Positions 1 through 5,189 of a stretch of 5,189 nucleotides of DNA are shown here, in pieces. The notes under the pieces are model-generated. The model was not told the DNA's origin and made no database searches. It saw only the letters and a list, made by a program, of their open reading frames with translations. The stretch lies in the NCBI GenBank assembly GCA_019912905.1, contig JAIOHO010000744.1, positions 1 to 5,189 of the forward strand, given 5' to 3'. The stretch comes from Anaerolineae bacterium (lineage in GTDB: Bacteria; Chloroflexota; Anaerolineae; Aggregatilineales; Phototrophicaceae). A program made the position numbers and the translations under genes. Numbering within the stretch: the stretch's first letter is position 1; each line of letters begins with the position of its first letter.

Positions 1-1257
1 CAGCGGCGCCGCGCTGGTGCCGTCCCAGATGCGCACAAATCCATCGTCGGACCAGGTGAGGATGCGCGTGCCATTTTCGATCCACATCGCGCCATTCACC
101 GGGCCATCATGCGGCAGGCGCAGCAGTTCATTTTCGATAAATGGGTCCCACAAGCGGGCGGTACCATCGGCGGACCAGGTCAGCAGACGGCTGGAATCCT
201 GATTCCACAGTCCACCCCGAGCCGCCTCGTCGTGATGAAGGGTCAGCAGGACATCGCCCCCGTTCGCATCCCAGATCAGCACATCATTCCCGGCCACCGT
301 CAGGATGCGAGTTTCGTCCTGGTTCCAGCGCACGCCGCTCACCGGCCCCACATCATGATGCAGCGCAATCAGCTTGTGTGCCGGACCGGTCAGCGAATCG
401 AGCAGCGCCCGGTTGCTCTCGCCGTTGACAACCGTCGGAAAATTCTTGAGCGATTCCAGCGCCAGCAGCAGCGCCACCCGGTAATGACCGGCTTCCTGCT
501 CCTGCTGCGATAGATCCGCCAGAAACAGCGATTGAGTCTGCTGGGACAGCAGCAGATTGGCCTCCGCCTGCCGAAAGCTTAAAAAGGCGACAACCGCCAG
601 GCCGATCGCGACGATCAACCCCAGGATCACGCTGCCCAGCGTCGCACTCTGGCGACGGTTCGCAGCGCGGCGGCTGGCGAATACATATTCCGTCTGCAAG
701 TCGGTCGGCTTTAAGGACTCGATATGGCTGCTGCGCACCAGCATATTTTCGGCTTCCTGCAGGTCGCGCCCTCGCAGCACCAGGCTGTCATCCCGGTCGC
801 GCTGCTCCCATTCCTTGGCGCGCACCAGCAGACGGGTATGGTCGCGCACGTAGGCCAGATTGGTATCCAGCGCCGCGATCAAACTCTTAAAATCGCCCTC
901 AAAACGGTCATCGTCGTGGATAAATACCCAGTTATGACGATTGACCGCCGGGTGCATCTTCTGCTGCTCTTCCCGGGACGGGCTGCGATACACTACCGGC
1001 ACGATCCGCTTATTGTTCTTGCTGGCGTAATCGACTTCGTTGTAACACACTTCGGACCGTGCGGAATCCGGGCTGATGACGAACATAAACGTATCCGCTG
1101 CTTCGATGCCCGTTTGAATTTCGCGCCACCAATCCGCCGTCAGGGGGATGTCTTCCCAATCGACCCATACATCGCGTTTTACATTCGCCAGCGCATCATG
1201 GAGACGGCGGACAAAATCTTCATCCCGGCGCGAATAGGAGATGAATACATCAACCAT
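1..1257 (-). CDS. TIR domain - transmembrane - WD40 repeat protein (3' end outside window)
   Basis: Only the first 419 residues are visible; the frame is open to the window edge. Residues 1-130 form a TIR domain: an FISYSRRDEDF start motif, VWVDWEDIPL, and a C-terminal strand RIVPVVY. The pattern S62-x2-S65-x2-S68-x2-C71-x2-E74 is typical of bacterial TIR domains; E74 matches the catalytic Glu of NAD-cleaving TIRs, so NAD hydrolase or cyclase activity is inferred. Residues 145-203 are a charged linker (EWEQRDRDDS, LQTEYVFASRRAANRRQ) recalled from Chloroflexota and cyanobacterial TIR/STAND-WD40 proteins. One membrane helix spans about 206-227. From about 296, WD40 repeats begin, with WD at 329, 370 and 411, a 41-residue period. 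The start is firm: an in-frame TAG lies 18 nt upstream with no other start between, and GGGA sits 8 nt before the ATG. It lies 130 bp after the phosphatase gene. Likely role: membrane-tethered sensor, possibly defence or stress; the trigger is unknown. Confidence 0.93.
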   Translation of the reverse strand, partial: MVDVFISYSRRDEDFVRRLHDALANVKRDVWVDWEDIPLTADWWREIQTGIEAADTFMFVISPDSARSEVCYNEVDYASKNNKRIVPVVYRSPSREEQQKMHPAVNRHNWVFIHDDDRFEGDFKSLIAALDTNLAYVRDHTRLLVRAKEWEQRDRDDSLVLRGRDLQEAENMLVRSSHIESLKPTDLQTEYVFASRRAANRRQSATLGSVILGLIVAIGLAVVAFLSFRQAEANLLLSQQTQSLFLADLSQQEQEAGHYRVALLLALESLKNFPTVVNGESNRALLDSLTGPAHKLIALHHDVGPVSGVRWNQDETRILTVAGNDVLIWDANGGDVLLTLHHDEAARGGLWNQDSSRLLTWSADGTARLWDPFIENELLRLPHDGPVNGAMWIENGTRILTWSDDGFVRIWDGTSAAPL

Positions 1258-1387
1258 AAGGCACGTCCCGTTCTACAATGCCCTCAAAATCATTATAACG
1301 GCCTGCATCCGTCTGGGCGACGTGCGGCCCACAAGCGGCGGCTGGCCGTAGTGAAAGCGCACATACTGTCTATTGTATAACTGAACG
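1258..1387 (-). promoter_or_regulatory. Gap before the TIR gene with possible internal promoter (TATAAT)
   Basis: This is the only sizeable gap inside the minus-strand cluster. On the minus strand a perfect TATAAT occurs at 1297-1292, which would start transcription near 1285, about 28 nt before the TIR ATG. At 16-18 nt upstream no convincing -35 hexamer is seen (TCGCCC region), and no extended -10 TG precedes it. A second AT-rich hexamer, TACAAT (1377-1372), follows the phosphatase stop, also without a -35. No hairpin followed by a T-run was found, so read-through from upstream remains possible. Confidence 0.35.
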
Positions 1388-1909
1388 CTAAAGTCTGTGC
1401 ACTTTGCGGAGATGGGCCAGCAGCGCCGTACAGCCAGCCATCACCAGCTCGTAGGTGTTATTGAAGCGGCCATCATAATAGGGGTCAGATACTTCGGTTC
1501 GCTCCACCAGACCCGCGCGGTTGGCATAACTGAGGAACAAGGCGATTTCCGGACGGTCCGGGGCATCATAGAAGCGGTTGAGCTTGTCATGGGAGGATCG
1601 TTCACCCCGGTTGACCAGCCGCATAATCTGCGTCAGATTCTCCCGGTCCATCGCCAGGATGTAATCAAACGTATCCAGGTCGCTCAGGTCAAACTGCCGG
1701 GCGCGTCCCACGTATGGAACGTGGTGTGCCTTCAGCACCTGCATCGTCCCCGGATGGGCCGCCTCGCCGGGGTCCCAAACCTCCGTTCCCGCCGAATCGA
1801 CTTGAATCTTGTCGTCCAGCCCGGCCTCCCGAATCATGTGATGCAGGACGGCTTCGGCCATCGGCGAACGGCAGATATTGCCCAGGCAAACAAATAACAC
1901 CTTGACCAC
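1388..1909 (-). CDS. Low-molecular-weight protein tyrosine phosphatase
   Basis: This 173-residue cytoplasmic enzyme should remove phosphate from protein tyrosine residues through a cysteinyl-phosphate intermediate. The P-loop C8-L-G-N-I-C-R14-S15 near the N-terminus matches CX5R(S/T) of the family, followed by PMAEA. The general acid lies in D142-P-Y-Y, and DSAGTEVWDPGE (38-49) is the usual second conserved block. Families typically run about 150-160 residues; the extra length lies mainly around 100-135, between the MD(R) block and DPYY. The start is GTG: the first residues (VKVLFVCLGN) fit the family and AAAGGA lies 11 nt upstream, inside the end of the preceding gene. That gene ends 6 bp upstream, implying co-transcription. 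Related arsenate reductases share this fold, but DPYY and the single P-loop favour the phosphatase. No tyrosine kinase or polysaccharide gene is visible nearby, so the substrate is unknown. Confidence 0.93.
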   Translation of the reverse strand: MVKVLFVCLGNICRSPMAEAVLHHMIREAGLDDKIQVDSAGTEVWDPGEAAHPGTMQVLKAHHVPYVGRARQFDLSDLDTFDYILAMDRENLTQIMRLVNRGERSSHDKLNRFYDAPDRPEIALFLSYANRAGLVERTEVSDPYYDGRFNNTYELVMAGCTALLAHLRKVHRL

Positions 1910-1915
1910 AGGCGT

Positions 1916-2671
1916 TCAATTCCTTTCGGATTCATCGCTGACTTGATAATACAGCCCCACGACGGAGGATGAACGATTCCAGTCGCGGGCCAGGTCCGCC
2001 ATCTGTTGCAGGCGCTGGGTGCAGTCTTCCACACAGGCCATCCCCGCATCGCCACAAAAGGCCGCGGCTGCCGCGCGCACCTCTTCATCGCTGGCTTTGA
2101 CCAGCAGTGACCAGAACGATTCGGCTACCACGTAGGTCGCCGGGGTGTTTGGTTTGCTGCTGTCATAGCGCGCATCCAGGGCGCGCACCTCATCGGTGAG
2201 ATCAATAGGAATCCAGAAATTCGAGCCTTCCAGCGGCAGGCTGCCATCACTCAGGCATTCATCCTGATTGACCATGCGCACTTCGGCCAGCGCCCGCAGC
2301 AGGCCGCACGTCTGCGAGACATCTCCCCGGTACTGGGAAACGACAAAGTGATTGTAAACCGACACAAAAAGCTGTCTTTTCAGCATCCCCTGAGACGGCT
2401 CATCGGGAAAGAGGATTTCAAGATAGGCGTCCGTCATGGCGCACATGGGGATCTGAGCCGGGTCAGCGCGCTTCTCCAGCCGATTCGCCTGCCATGCGCT
2501 CGAATTCCGCAGCTGCCCCAGTCGCGGCATCAATTGTCGGAGTTGAAACTCCACCGGGCAGGGCAGCACAGTCCGCCGACGTTCAAGGCGCGAATAGGCC
2601 TGGGCAATAGGGTGGCGCACCCAGATTTCCTGCAATTGCAGCAGGTCAACCACATCAAACACGATTTGCAT
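1916..2671 (-). CDS. Protein of unknown function, seven cysteines, in bactofilin-HEAT-phosphatase operon
   Basis: I do not recognise this 251-residue protein. It has no signal peptide or membrane helix and looks soluble and mixed alpha/beta, with helical stretches at about 10-32, 80-112, 180-205 and 214-232. Seven cysteines occur (38, 77, 122, 139, 206, 213, 217); the last three, C-x6-C-x3-C, could bind metal or form redox pairs but match no motif I know. Other notable stretches are the aromatic SNFWIPIDLTDEV segment near 150-162 and VVGLYYQVSDE near the C-terminus. The ATG at 2671 is chosen because AGGGGA ends 5 nt upstream of it; a TTG eight codons earlier is possible but has no such support. 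It lies 39 bp after the HEAT gene and 6 bp before the phosphatase gene, so it is probably co-expressed with both. Coding status is supported by the operon fit and the ribosome site; function is unassigned. Confidence 0.82.
   Translation of the reverse strand: MQIVFDVVDLLQLQEIWVRHPIAQAYSRLERRRTVLPCPVEFQLRQLMPRLGQLRNSSAWQANRLEKRADPAQIPMCAMTDAYLEILFPDEPSQGMLKRQLFVSVYNHFVVSQYRGDVSQTCGLLRALAEVRMVNQDECLSDGSLPLEGSNFWIPIDLTDEVRALDARYDSSKPNTPATYVVAESFWSLLVKASDEEVRAAAAAFCGDAGMACVEDCTQRLQQMADLARDWNRSSSVVGLYYQVSDESERN
1921..1926 (-). promoter_or_regulatory. Ribosome binding site for the GTG-started phosphatase gene
   Basis: AAAGGA on the minus strand lies 11 nt before the GTG at 1909 and is embedded in the last codons of the upstream gene, whose TGA is at 1918-1916. 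The embedding suggests translational coupling between the two genes. No ATG is available near the family-conserved N-terminus, so GTG is the start. Confidence 0.55.
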
Positions 2672-2676
2672 GTTTG

Positions 2677-2682
2677 TCCCCT
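2677..2682 (-). promoter_or_regulatory. Ribosome binding site deciding the start of the unknown gene
   Basis: AGGGGA on the minus strand lies 5 nt upstream of the ATG at 2671. It lies inside the extension that a TTG start at 2695 would give, so it favours the ATG and a 251-residue product. Confidence 0.6.
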
Positions 2683-2710
2683 GACTGGAGGGCAACCGCA
2701 GTTGGTCGAC

Positions 2711-3580
2711 TCAAGCCACCGAAACCTGCTGGCCGAGGTCGAGCAGTGCCGTGGTCGCGTATTCACGCACATCGGCATTATCATCGTTCAGCAGTTCAGT
2801 CAGTGGCTCGATCGCGCGGGTATCCTGACTCCAGCCCAATGCCCGCGCCGCATAACAGCGCACATAACTGTCTTCGTCGTTCAGCGCATTAATCAGGCCG
2901 CCTACCGCGTTGTCATCCACGACCCAGCACATGGCCCGCGCAGCATAGCGTCTCACCTGAATATCCGAATCGATGAGCGCCACCATCAGCGGCTGAACCG
3001 CATCGCGCCCGCCAATCCACCCCAGGGCGGTGGCCGCGTGCACACGCACATCGGCGTCCTCGTCCATCAACAAGGCGATCAAGGAATCGACTGCCGTCTC
3101 GCCATATTGAATCAACTCCATCACTACAGCCTTGCGCACTGCCGGATCCATGTCGATAAGCTGCTCCTGGAGCCGGTCAAAATCCCCCTGGAGGTTGTGC
3201 CCGGCCCCGGCAGAAGCGGCTTCATGACTCTGCTGTAACAGAGTCGCGCGCTGGAGATAATGACGAGCGTTCTTATAGCGTGGATCGATTGCCAGGATGC
3301 GCTGCAAGTCGTTGACGACCTGGGCGTAATTCGGATAATCCGTAAGCATCTCGCGCATCGCCCGGAAGTACAGCCGCTCGATCTCGGCGACCTGGGACCG
3401 GGGCGGGCGCGATCGTCTGCCGCTCCACAACCGCCGAGTCGAGAACGCCAATACCACGACCACACCAAGACCTGCCGCGACCTGGATGACCCGAGTCGCA
3501 GAACTGGCTGGATCGGTAAACGTCAACCACGACGCCACCACCAGCAAACCCAAAACTACGATGGTGATTATCAACCGCAT
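2711..3580 (-). CDS. Membrane-anchored HEAT-repeat (PBS-lyase-like) protein
   Basis: This 289-residue protein starts with two hydrophobic segments (about 3-19 and 30-47), followed by an Arg-rich stretch (STRRLWSGRRSR), which by the positive-inside rule places the rest in the cytoplasm. Residues 66-115 are helical and TPR-like (ILAIDPRYKNARHYL). The C-terminal half is a solenoid of HEAT repeats with an exact 31-residue period, units starting near 142, 173, 204, 235 and 266, each with a D-x-D-x2-VR turn and an AA-x-ALGW-like helix; the last unit is short. HEAT solenoids bind proteins, and the PBS-lyase-type label refers to repeat style, not to a lyase reaction. The ATG at 3580 has a modest ribosome site (AGGG 8 nt upstream; AGGTGG immediately adjacent). 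It begins 24 bp after the bactofilin gene, so it may help link the bactofilin polymer to the membrane or other partners; that is inference. Confidence 0.92.
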   Translation of the reverse strand: MRLIITIVVLGLLVVASWLTFTDPASSATRVIQVAAGLGVVVVLAFSTRRLWSGRRSRPPRSQVAEIERLYFRAMREMLTDYPNYAQVVNDLQRILAIDPRYKNARHYLQRATLLQQSHEAASAGAGHNLQGDFDRLQEQLIDMDPAVRKAVVMELIQYGETAVDSLIALLMDEDADVRVHAATALGWIGGRDAVQPLMVALIDSDIQVRRYAARAMCWVVDDNAVGGLINALNDEDSYVRCYAARALGWSQDTRAIEPLTELLNDDNADVREYATTALLDLGQQVSVA

Positions 3581-3604
3581 GCCACCTGCCCTATCCCCAA
3601 AAGC

Positions 3605-4159
3605 TTAAGGTGTTTCGTCCTTCGGCGCCGATTCGTCGGATTCGCCGTCATCCTGGGCTTCAGGAGACGAAGGCTCCGACTGCGTCGCGTTCAGGGCTTC
3701 GACGACAAACGATGGTTCCTGCAAAGGCCGAGAGGGACTGTCCGCTTCATGCCCCACCATCGTAATTTTACCGTCGATAAATGCGCCTTCCTCGGTGGTC
3801 AGCGCGGTCGCCCGAATATCCCCCCAGATGCGCCCGGTACGCAGAAGCTGCACTTTCTTTCCGCTCACATTACCACGTACTGCACCGGCAATCGAAATAT
3901 TTTTCGCGTTGATGTCTGCCGTAATCTTGGCCGTTTCCCCGACCAGCACGTTCCCATCAATCTCCAATGTGCCGGTAAAAGTGCCATCAAGTCGGACGTT
4001 GGCCCGGCTGCGCAGCGTCCCCTCCAGCGTGCAGTTGGCCCCCACAACGGTTTCGAATCCGACCGGTTGGGTCGGGGCAGCAGGCCGAGGATGCTGCGAC
4101 ACTTCTTCGAGAACCTCATCGCCAAGCTCAGCCTGACGGCGATTGCTGAAAAATGACAT
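3605..4159 (-). CDS. Bactofilin family cytoskeletal protein
   Basis: Bactofilins are bacterial cytoskeletal proteins whose beta-helical core polymerises without nucleotide, often at the membrane, to position envelope or cell-shape functions. In this 184-residue protein residues about 35-136 form the core: short repeated beta strands with regularly spaced G and V/I residues (VRLDGTFTGTLEIDGN, VLVGETAKITADINAKNI, IAGAVRGNVSGKKVQLLRTG, and IDGKITM at the end). Flanking regions are disordered: an N-terminal tail of 34 residues and an acidic, Pro/Ser-rich C-terminal tail of about 45 residues, as usual in the family. ATG at 4159 (MSFFSNRRQ) is preferred over a GTG six codons upstream because GAGGA lies just upstream and the short N-terminus fits the family. 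It is the first gene after the promoter at 4226-4198 and leads the five-gene minus-strand cluster. Confidence 0.93.
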   Translation of the reverse strand: MSFFSNRRQAELGDEVLEEVSQHPRPAAPTQPVGFETVVGANCTLEGTLRSRANVRLDGTFTGTLEIDGNVLVGETAKITADINAKNISIAGAVRGNVSGKKVQLLRTGRIWGDIRATALTTEEGAFIDGKITMVGHEADSPSRPLQEPSFVVEALNATQSEPSSPEAQDDGESDESAPKDETP

Positions 4160-4169
4160 TCCATCCTCA
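4160..4169 (-). promoter_or_regulatory. Ribosome binding site deciding the bactofilin start
   Basis: On the minus strand the bases before the ATG at 4159 read TGAGGATGGA. The GAGGA core lies about 4 nt upstream of that ATG and lies too close to, and within, the reading frame of the alternative GTG at 4177 to serve it. This supports the MSFF start. Confidence 0.55.
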
Positions 4170-4197
4170 CAAGCCACTCACCGAACAGAATACGTTA

Positions 4198-4226
4198 ACT
4201 ATACAGCAATTCGACCCTTGCCTCAA
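4198..4226 (-). promoter_or_regulatory. Sigma70-type promoter for the bactofilin operon
   Basis: Read on the minus strand, TTGAGG (4226-4221, 4 of 6 matches to the -35 consensus) is followed after exactly 17 nt by TATAGT (4203-4198, 5 of 6 matches to the -10 consensus). Transcription would start near 4191, giving a leader of about 30 nt before the bactofilin ATG at 4159. The position and spacing are what is expected for the cluster's main promoter. It is a pattern match only. Confidence 0.6.
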
Positions 4227-4396
4227 CTGCGCCCTGCCTTAATATTCACAACCCCTTTCGAACCTGCGCAGGGTCGCCAAAGTGCATCAGAACGCCGATT
4301 TTCCAGTTTGGGCAGCAGCAGCGCGCAGTCAGATTCAGTGACCGACTTGGTCCTATTGGCGCTGGACAGACCGAGCAATTGGCATACCATTAAGGA

Positions 4397-4425
4397 TGGA
4401 AGAGAAATGAACCTCGTGATATATT
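4397..4425 (+). promoter_or_regulatory. Candidate extended -10 promoter for the MFS gene
   Basis: TATATT (4420-4425) matches the -10 consensus in 5 of 6 positions and is preceded by TGA at 4417-4419, the extended -10 arrangement. A weak -35-like TGGAAG lies at 4397-4402 with 17 nt spacing. Transcription near 4432 would give a leader of about 113 nt containing the hairpin at 4487-4509. A second, weaker candidate is TGGACA (4363-4368), 16 nt, TACCAT (4385-4390). Which, if either, is used cannot be told from sequence. Confidence 0.4.
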
Positions 4426-4486
4426 TCTCAAGGCTGAATTACATGGAAGCCGCGTAAACTCTATATCAGCCAATCGAGCTGTGATA

Positions 4487-4509
4487 ACGGGTCACAACCT
4501 GTGGCCCGT
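4487..4509 (+). promoter_or_regulatory. Strong 10-bp hairpin in the MFS leader (attenuator, terminator or operator)
   Basis: ACGGGTCACA (4487-4496) pairs with TGTGGCCCGT (4500-4509) across a three-base ACC loop. All ten pairs form in RNA, with a single G-U wobble. The plus strand continues TTGTTTGTAT-like (4511-4520), U-rich but interrupted by G. It ends 35 bp before the MFS start codon and 22 bp before its ribosome site. A stem followed by a U-rich run resembles an intrinsic terminator or attenuator; as a near-perfect palindrome in DNA it could instead be a repressor site. Confidence 0.45.
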
Positions 4510-4535
4510 GTTGTTTGTATAGGGGTTGCGCCTAT

Positions 4536-4540
4536 GAGGA
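4536..4540 (+). promoter_or_regulatory. Ribosome binding site of the MFS gene
   Basis: GAGGA lies 4 nt before the ATG at 4545. It is the only purine-rich Shine-Dalgarno-like stretch close to a start in this frame and so fixes the start. Confidence 0.6.
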
Positions 4541-4544
4541 CTGC

Positions 4545-5189
4545 ATGAAACGCGACAACGACATCGAACGCGCCAATTTTCATTATCTGGTCAAAGAGGT
4601 CACCTGGTTTGGATTGGCTCTGGCGGCCACCAGCCGTTTCCTGTCCGTCTTCGCCATTCGTTCAGGCGCAACCGCAGCTGAACTCGGCTGGATCACGGCG
4701 CTGCCGTACATCGTCCTGCTCGGATCTACGACCCTGAGCACGCGCTGGCGCAGCAAATTTCCAGACTCCATTAAGGCCATCTTCTGGCCGTCGCTTGGCT
4801 TCCGCTTTGTGTTTCTTTTTCCAGCGCTGACTCCCCTGTTCCCGGCCTATTTGCAGCCCGCCTGGTTGATTGTTTCCGCGGCACTGGCTGCCATGCCGCA
4901 GGGCATCTCATCCACCCTCTTCGTCACCATGCTGAAAGAAGCTATTCCCGAAGACCGGATTTCTTCACTCGTGAGCCGTCGCAACGTCGGCATGAACATC
5001 ACCCTGGGTATCGCGGCGTTGTGTTTTGGCTTCTGGCTGGAGCTGGCTCCGTTTCCGCTCAATTATCAGGTCATGTTCCTGACGGCCTTCGCGCTGGCCC
5101 TCATCGCCCAACTGGATCTGATGCGGGTACGTTTGAAGCCCGTTCCAGTGGTTCGCAGTGAGCAGCGGTCGAACGTGTCGCCTCTGCAC
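4545..5189 (+). CDS. Major facilitator superfamily-type transporter, N-terminal half (3' end outside window)
   Basis: The 215 visible residues carry six hydrophobic segments (about 19-38, 44-65, 77-97, 105-130, 149-170 and 174-194), as in the first six-helix bundle of an MFS carrier, followed by a charged stretch that would begin the central cytoplasmic loop. The N-terminal pattern (NFHYLVKEVTWFG... FAIRSGATAAELGWITALPY) and the SRRNVGMN motif before helix 5 resemble uncharacterised MFS proteins of Chloroflexota; the substrate cannot be inferred. The ATG at 4545 is supported by GAGGA (4536-4540) 4 nt upstream; an in-frame TGA-TAA pair lies upstream at 4482-4487. An ATG at 4534 opens only four codons. 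The gene is divergent from the bactofilin cluster, with a hairpin in its leader. Confidence 0.85.
   Translation, partial: MKRDNDIERANFHYLVKEVTWFGLALAATSRFLSVFAIRSGATAAELGWITALPYIVLLGSTTLSTRWRSKFPDSIKAIFWPSLGFRFVFLFPALTPLFPAYLQPAWLIVSAALAAMPQGISSTLFVTMLKEAIPEDRISSLVSRRNVGMNITLGIAALCFGFWLELAPFPLNYQVMFLTAFALALIAQLDLMRVRLKPVPVVRSEQRSNVSPLH

Larger units (their letters stand above)
4160..4544. other. Divergent intergenic region without a credible gene
   Basis: These 385 bp separate the bactofilin cluster from the MFS gene. They contain the bactofilin promoter, two candidate plus-strand promoters, a perfect 10-bp palindrome CCTGCGCAGG (4263-4272), the GTTAAC palindrome next to the bactofilin -10, and the leader hairpin. 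A plus-strand reading frame ending at 4457 begins inside the bactofilin coding region, has no ribosome site and a low-complexity composition, so it is not called. No tRNA or recognisable riboswitch was seen. Confidence 0.6.

Noticed and set aside
1318..1352. Possible terminator hairpin between phosphatase and TIR genes
   Set aside because: Only about five GC pairs (CGGCC with GGCCG) around a 14-base loop, with no T-run following on the minus strand.
724..1380. Plus-strand open frame of 218 codons
   Set aside because: It runs antisense to the TIR domain coding region, whose motifs are unmistakable; it has no ribosome site and no recognisable product.
1397..1897. Plus-strand open frame of 166 codons
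   Set aside because: It mirrors the phosphatase gene almost end to end, an effect of that gene's codon usage.
2348..3238. Plus-strand open frame of 296 codons
   Set aside because: It is antisense to the unknown gene and the HEAT gene; the translation is His/Arg/Gln-rich without domains, while the minus strand gives clean 31-residue HEAT units.
3260..4156. Plus-strand open frame of 298 codons
   Set aside because: It is antisense to the HEAT gene start and the bactofilin; Arg-rich, no domain, no supporting ribosome site.
4143..4457. Plus-strand open frame of 104 codons across the intergenic region
   Set aside because: It starts inside bactofilin, crosses the bactofilin promoter, lacks a ribosome site and shows no protein-like pattern.
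4534..4548. Four-codon frame (ATG to TGA) overlapping the MFS start
   Set aside because: Its ATG is part of the stretch that forms the MFS ribosome site and it has no site of its own; probably chance, although leader coupling cannot be excluded.
1..5189. CRISPR arrays, insertion sequences, tRNA or rRNA genes
   Set aside because: No regularly spaced direct repeats, transposase motifs, terminal inverted repeats or structured RNA signatures were seen.

Overview
The window holds five genes on the minus strand, read right to left, and the start of a sixth gene on the plus strand. The DNA is moderately GC-rich by eye. A bactofilin, a protein built of 31-residue HEAT repeats, and a TIR-TM-WD40 fusion with a linker typical of large Chloroflexota and cyanobacterial signalling proteins all suggest a chromosomal segment from Chloroflexota (Anaerolineae-like). 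This assignment is inferred from protein style, as no rRNA or other marker gene is present.

Layout in minus-strand transcription order. A sigma70-type promoter (4226 to 4198) precedes a bactofilin (4159-3605). After 24 bp comes a membrane-anchored HEAT-repeat protein (3580-2711). After 39 bp comes a cysteine-containing protein of unknown function (2671-1916). After 6 bp comes a GTG-started low-molecular-weight protein tyrosine phosphatase (1909-1388). After a 130 bp gap, which contains a perfect TATAAT, comes a TIR-domain protein with one membrane segment and WD40 repeats (1257 to the left edge, incomplete). The first four genes look like one transcription unit. The TIR gene may be read through from it or use its own promoter.

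The 385 bp region 4160-4544 is a divergent intergenic region. It carries the bactofilin promoter, candidate plus-strand promoters and a strong short hairpin just ahead of a plus-strand MFS-type transporter (4545 to the right edge, incomplete).

Functionally, the minus-strand cluster combines a cytoskeletal polymer (bactofilin), a membrane-tethered protein-binding scaffold (HEAT), a phosphatase and a putative NAD-cleaving TIR sensor. A shared role in envelope organisation or signalling is plausible but is only inference from gene order. The most interesting items are the TIR-TM-WD40 protein with its intact catalytic glutamate pattern, the unrecognised 251-residue protein, and the leader hairpin before the transporter.
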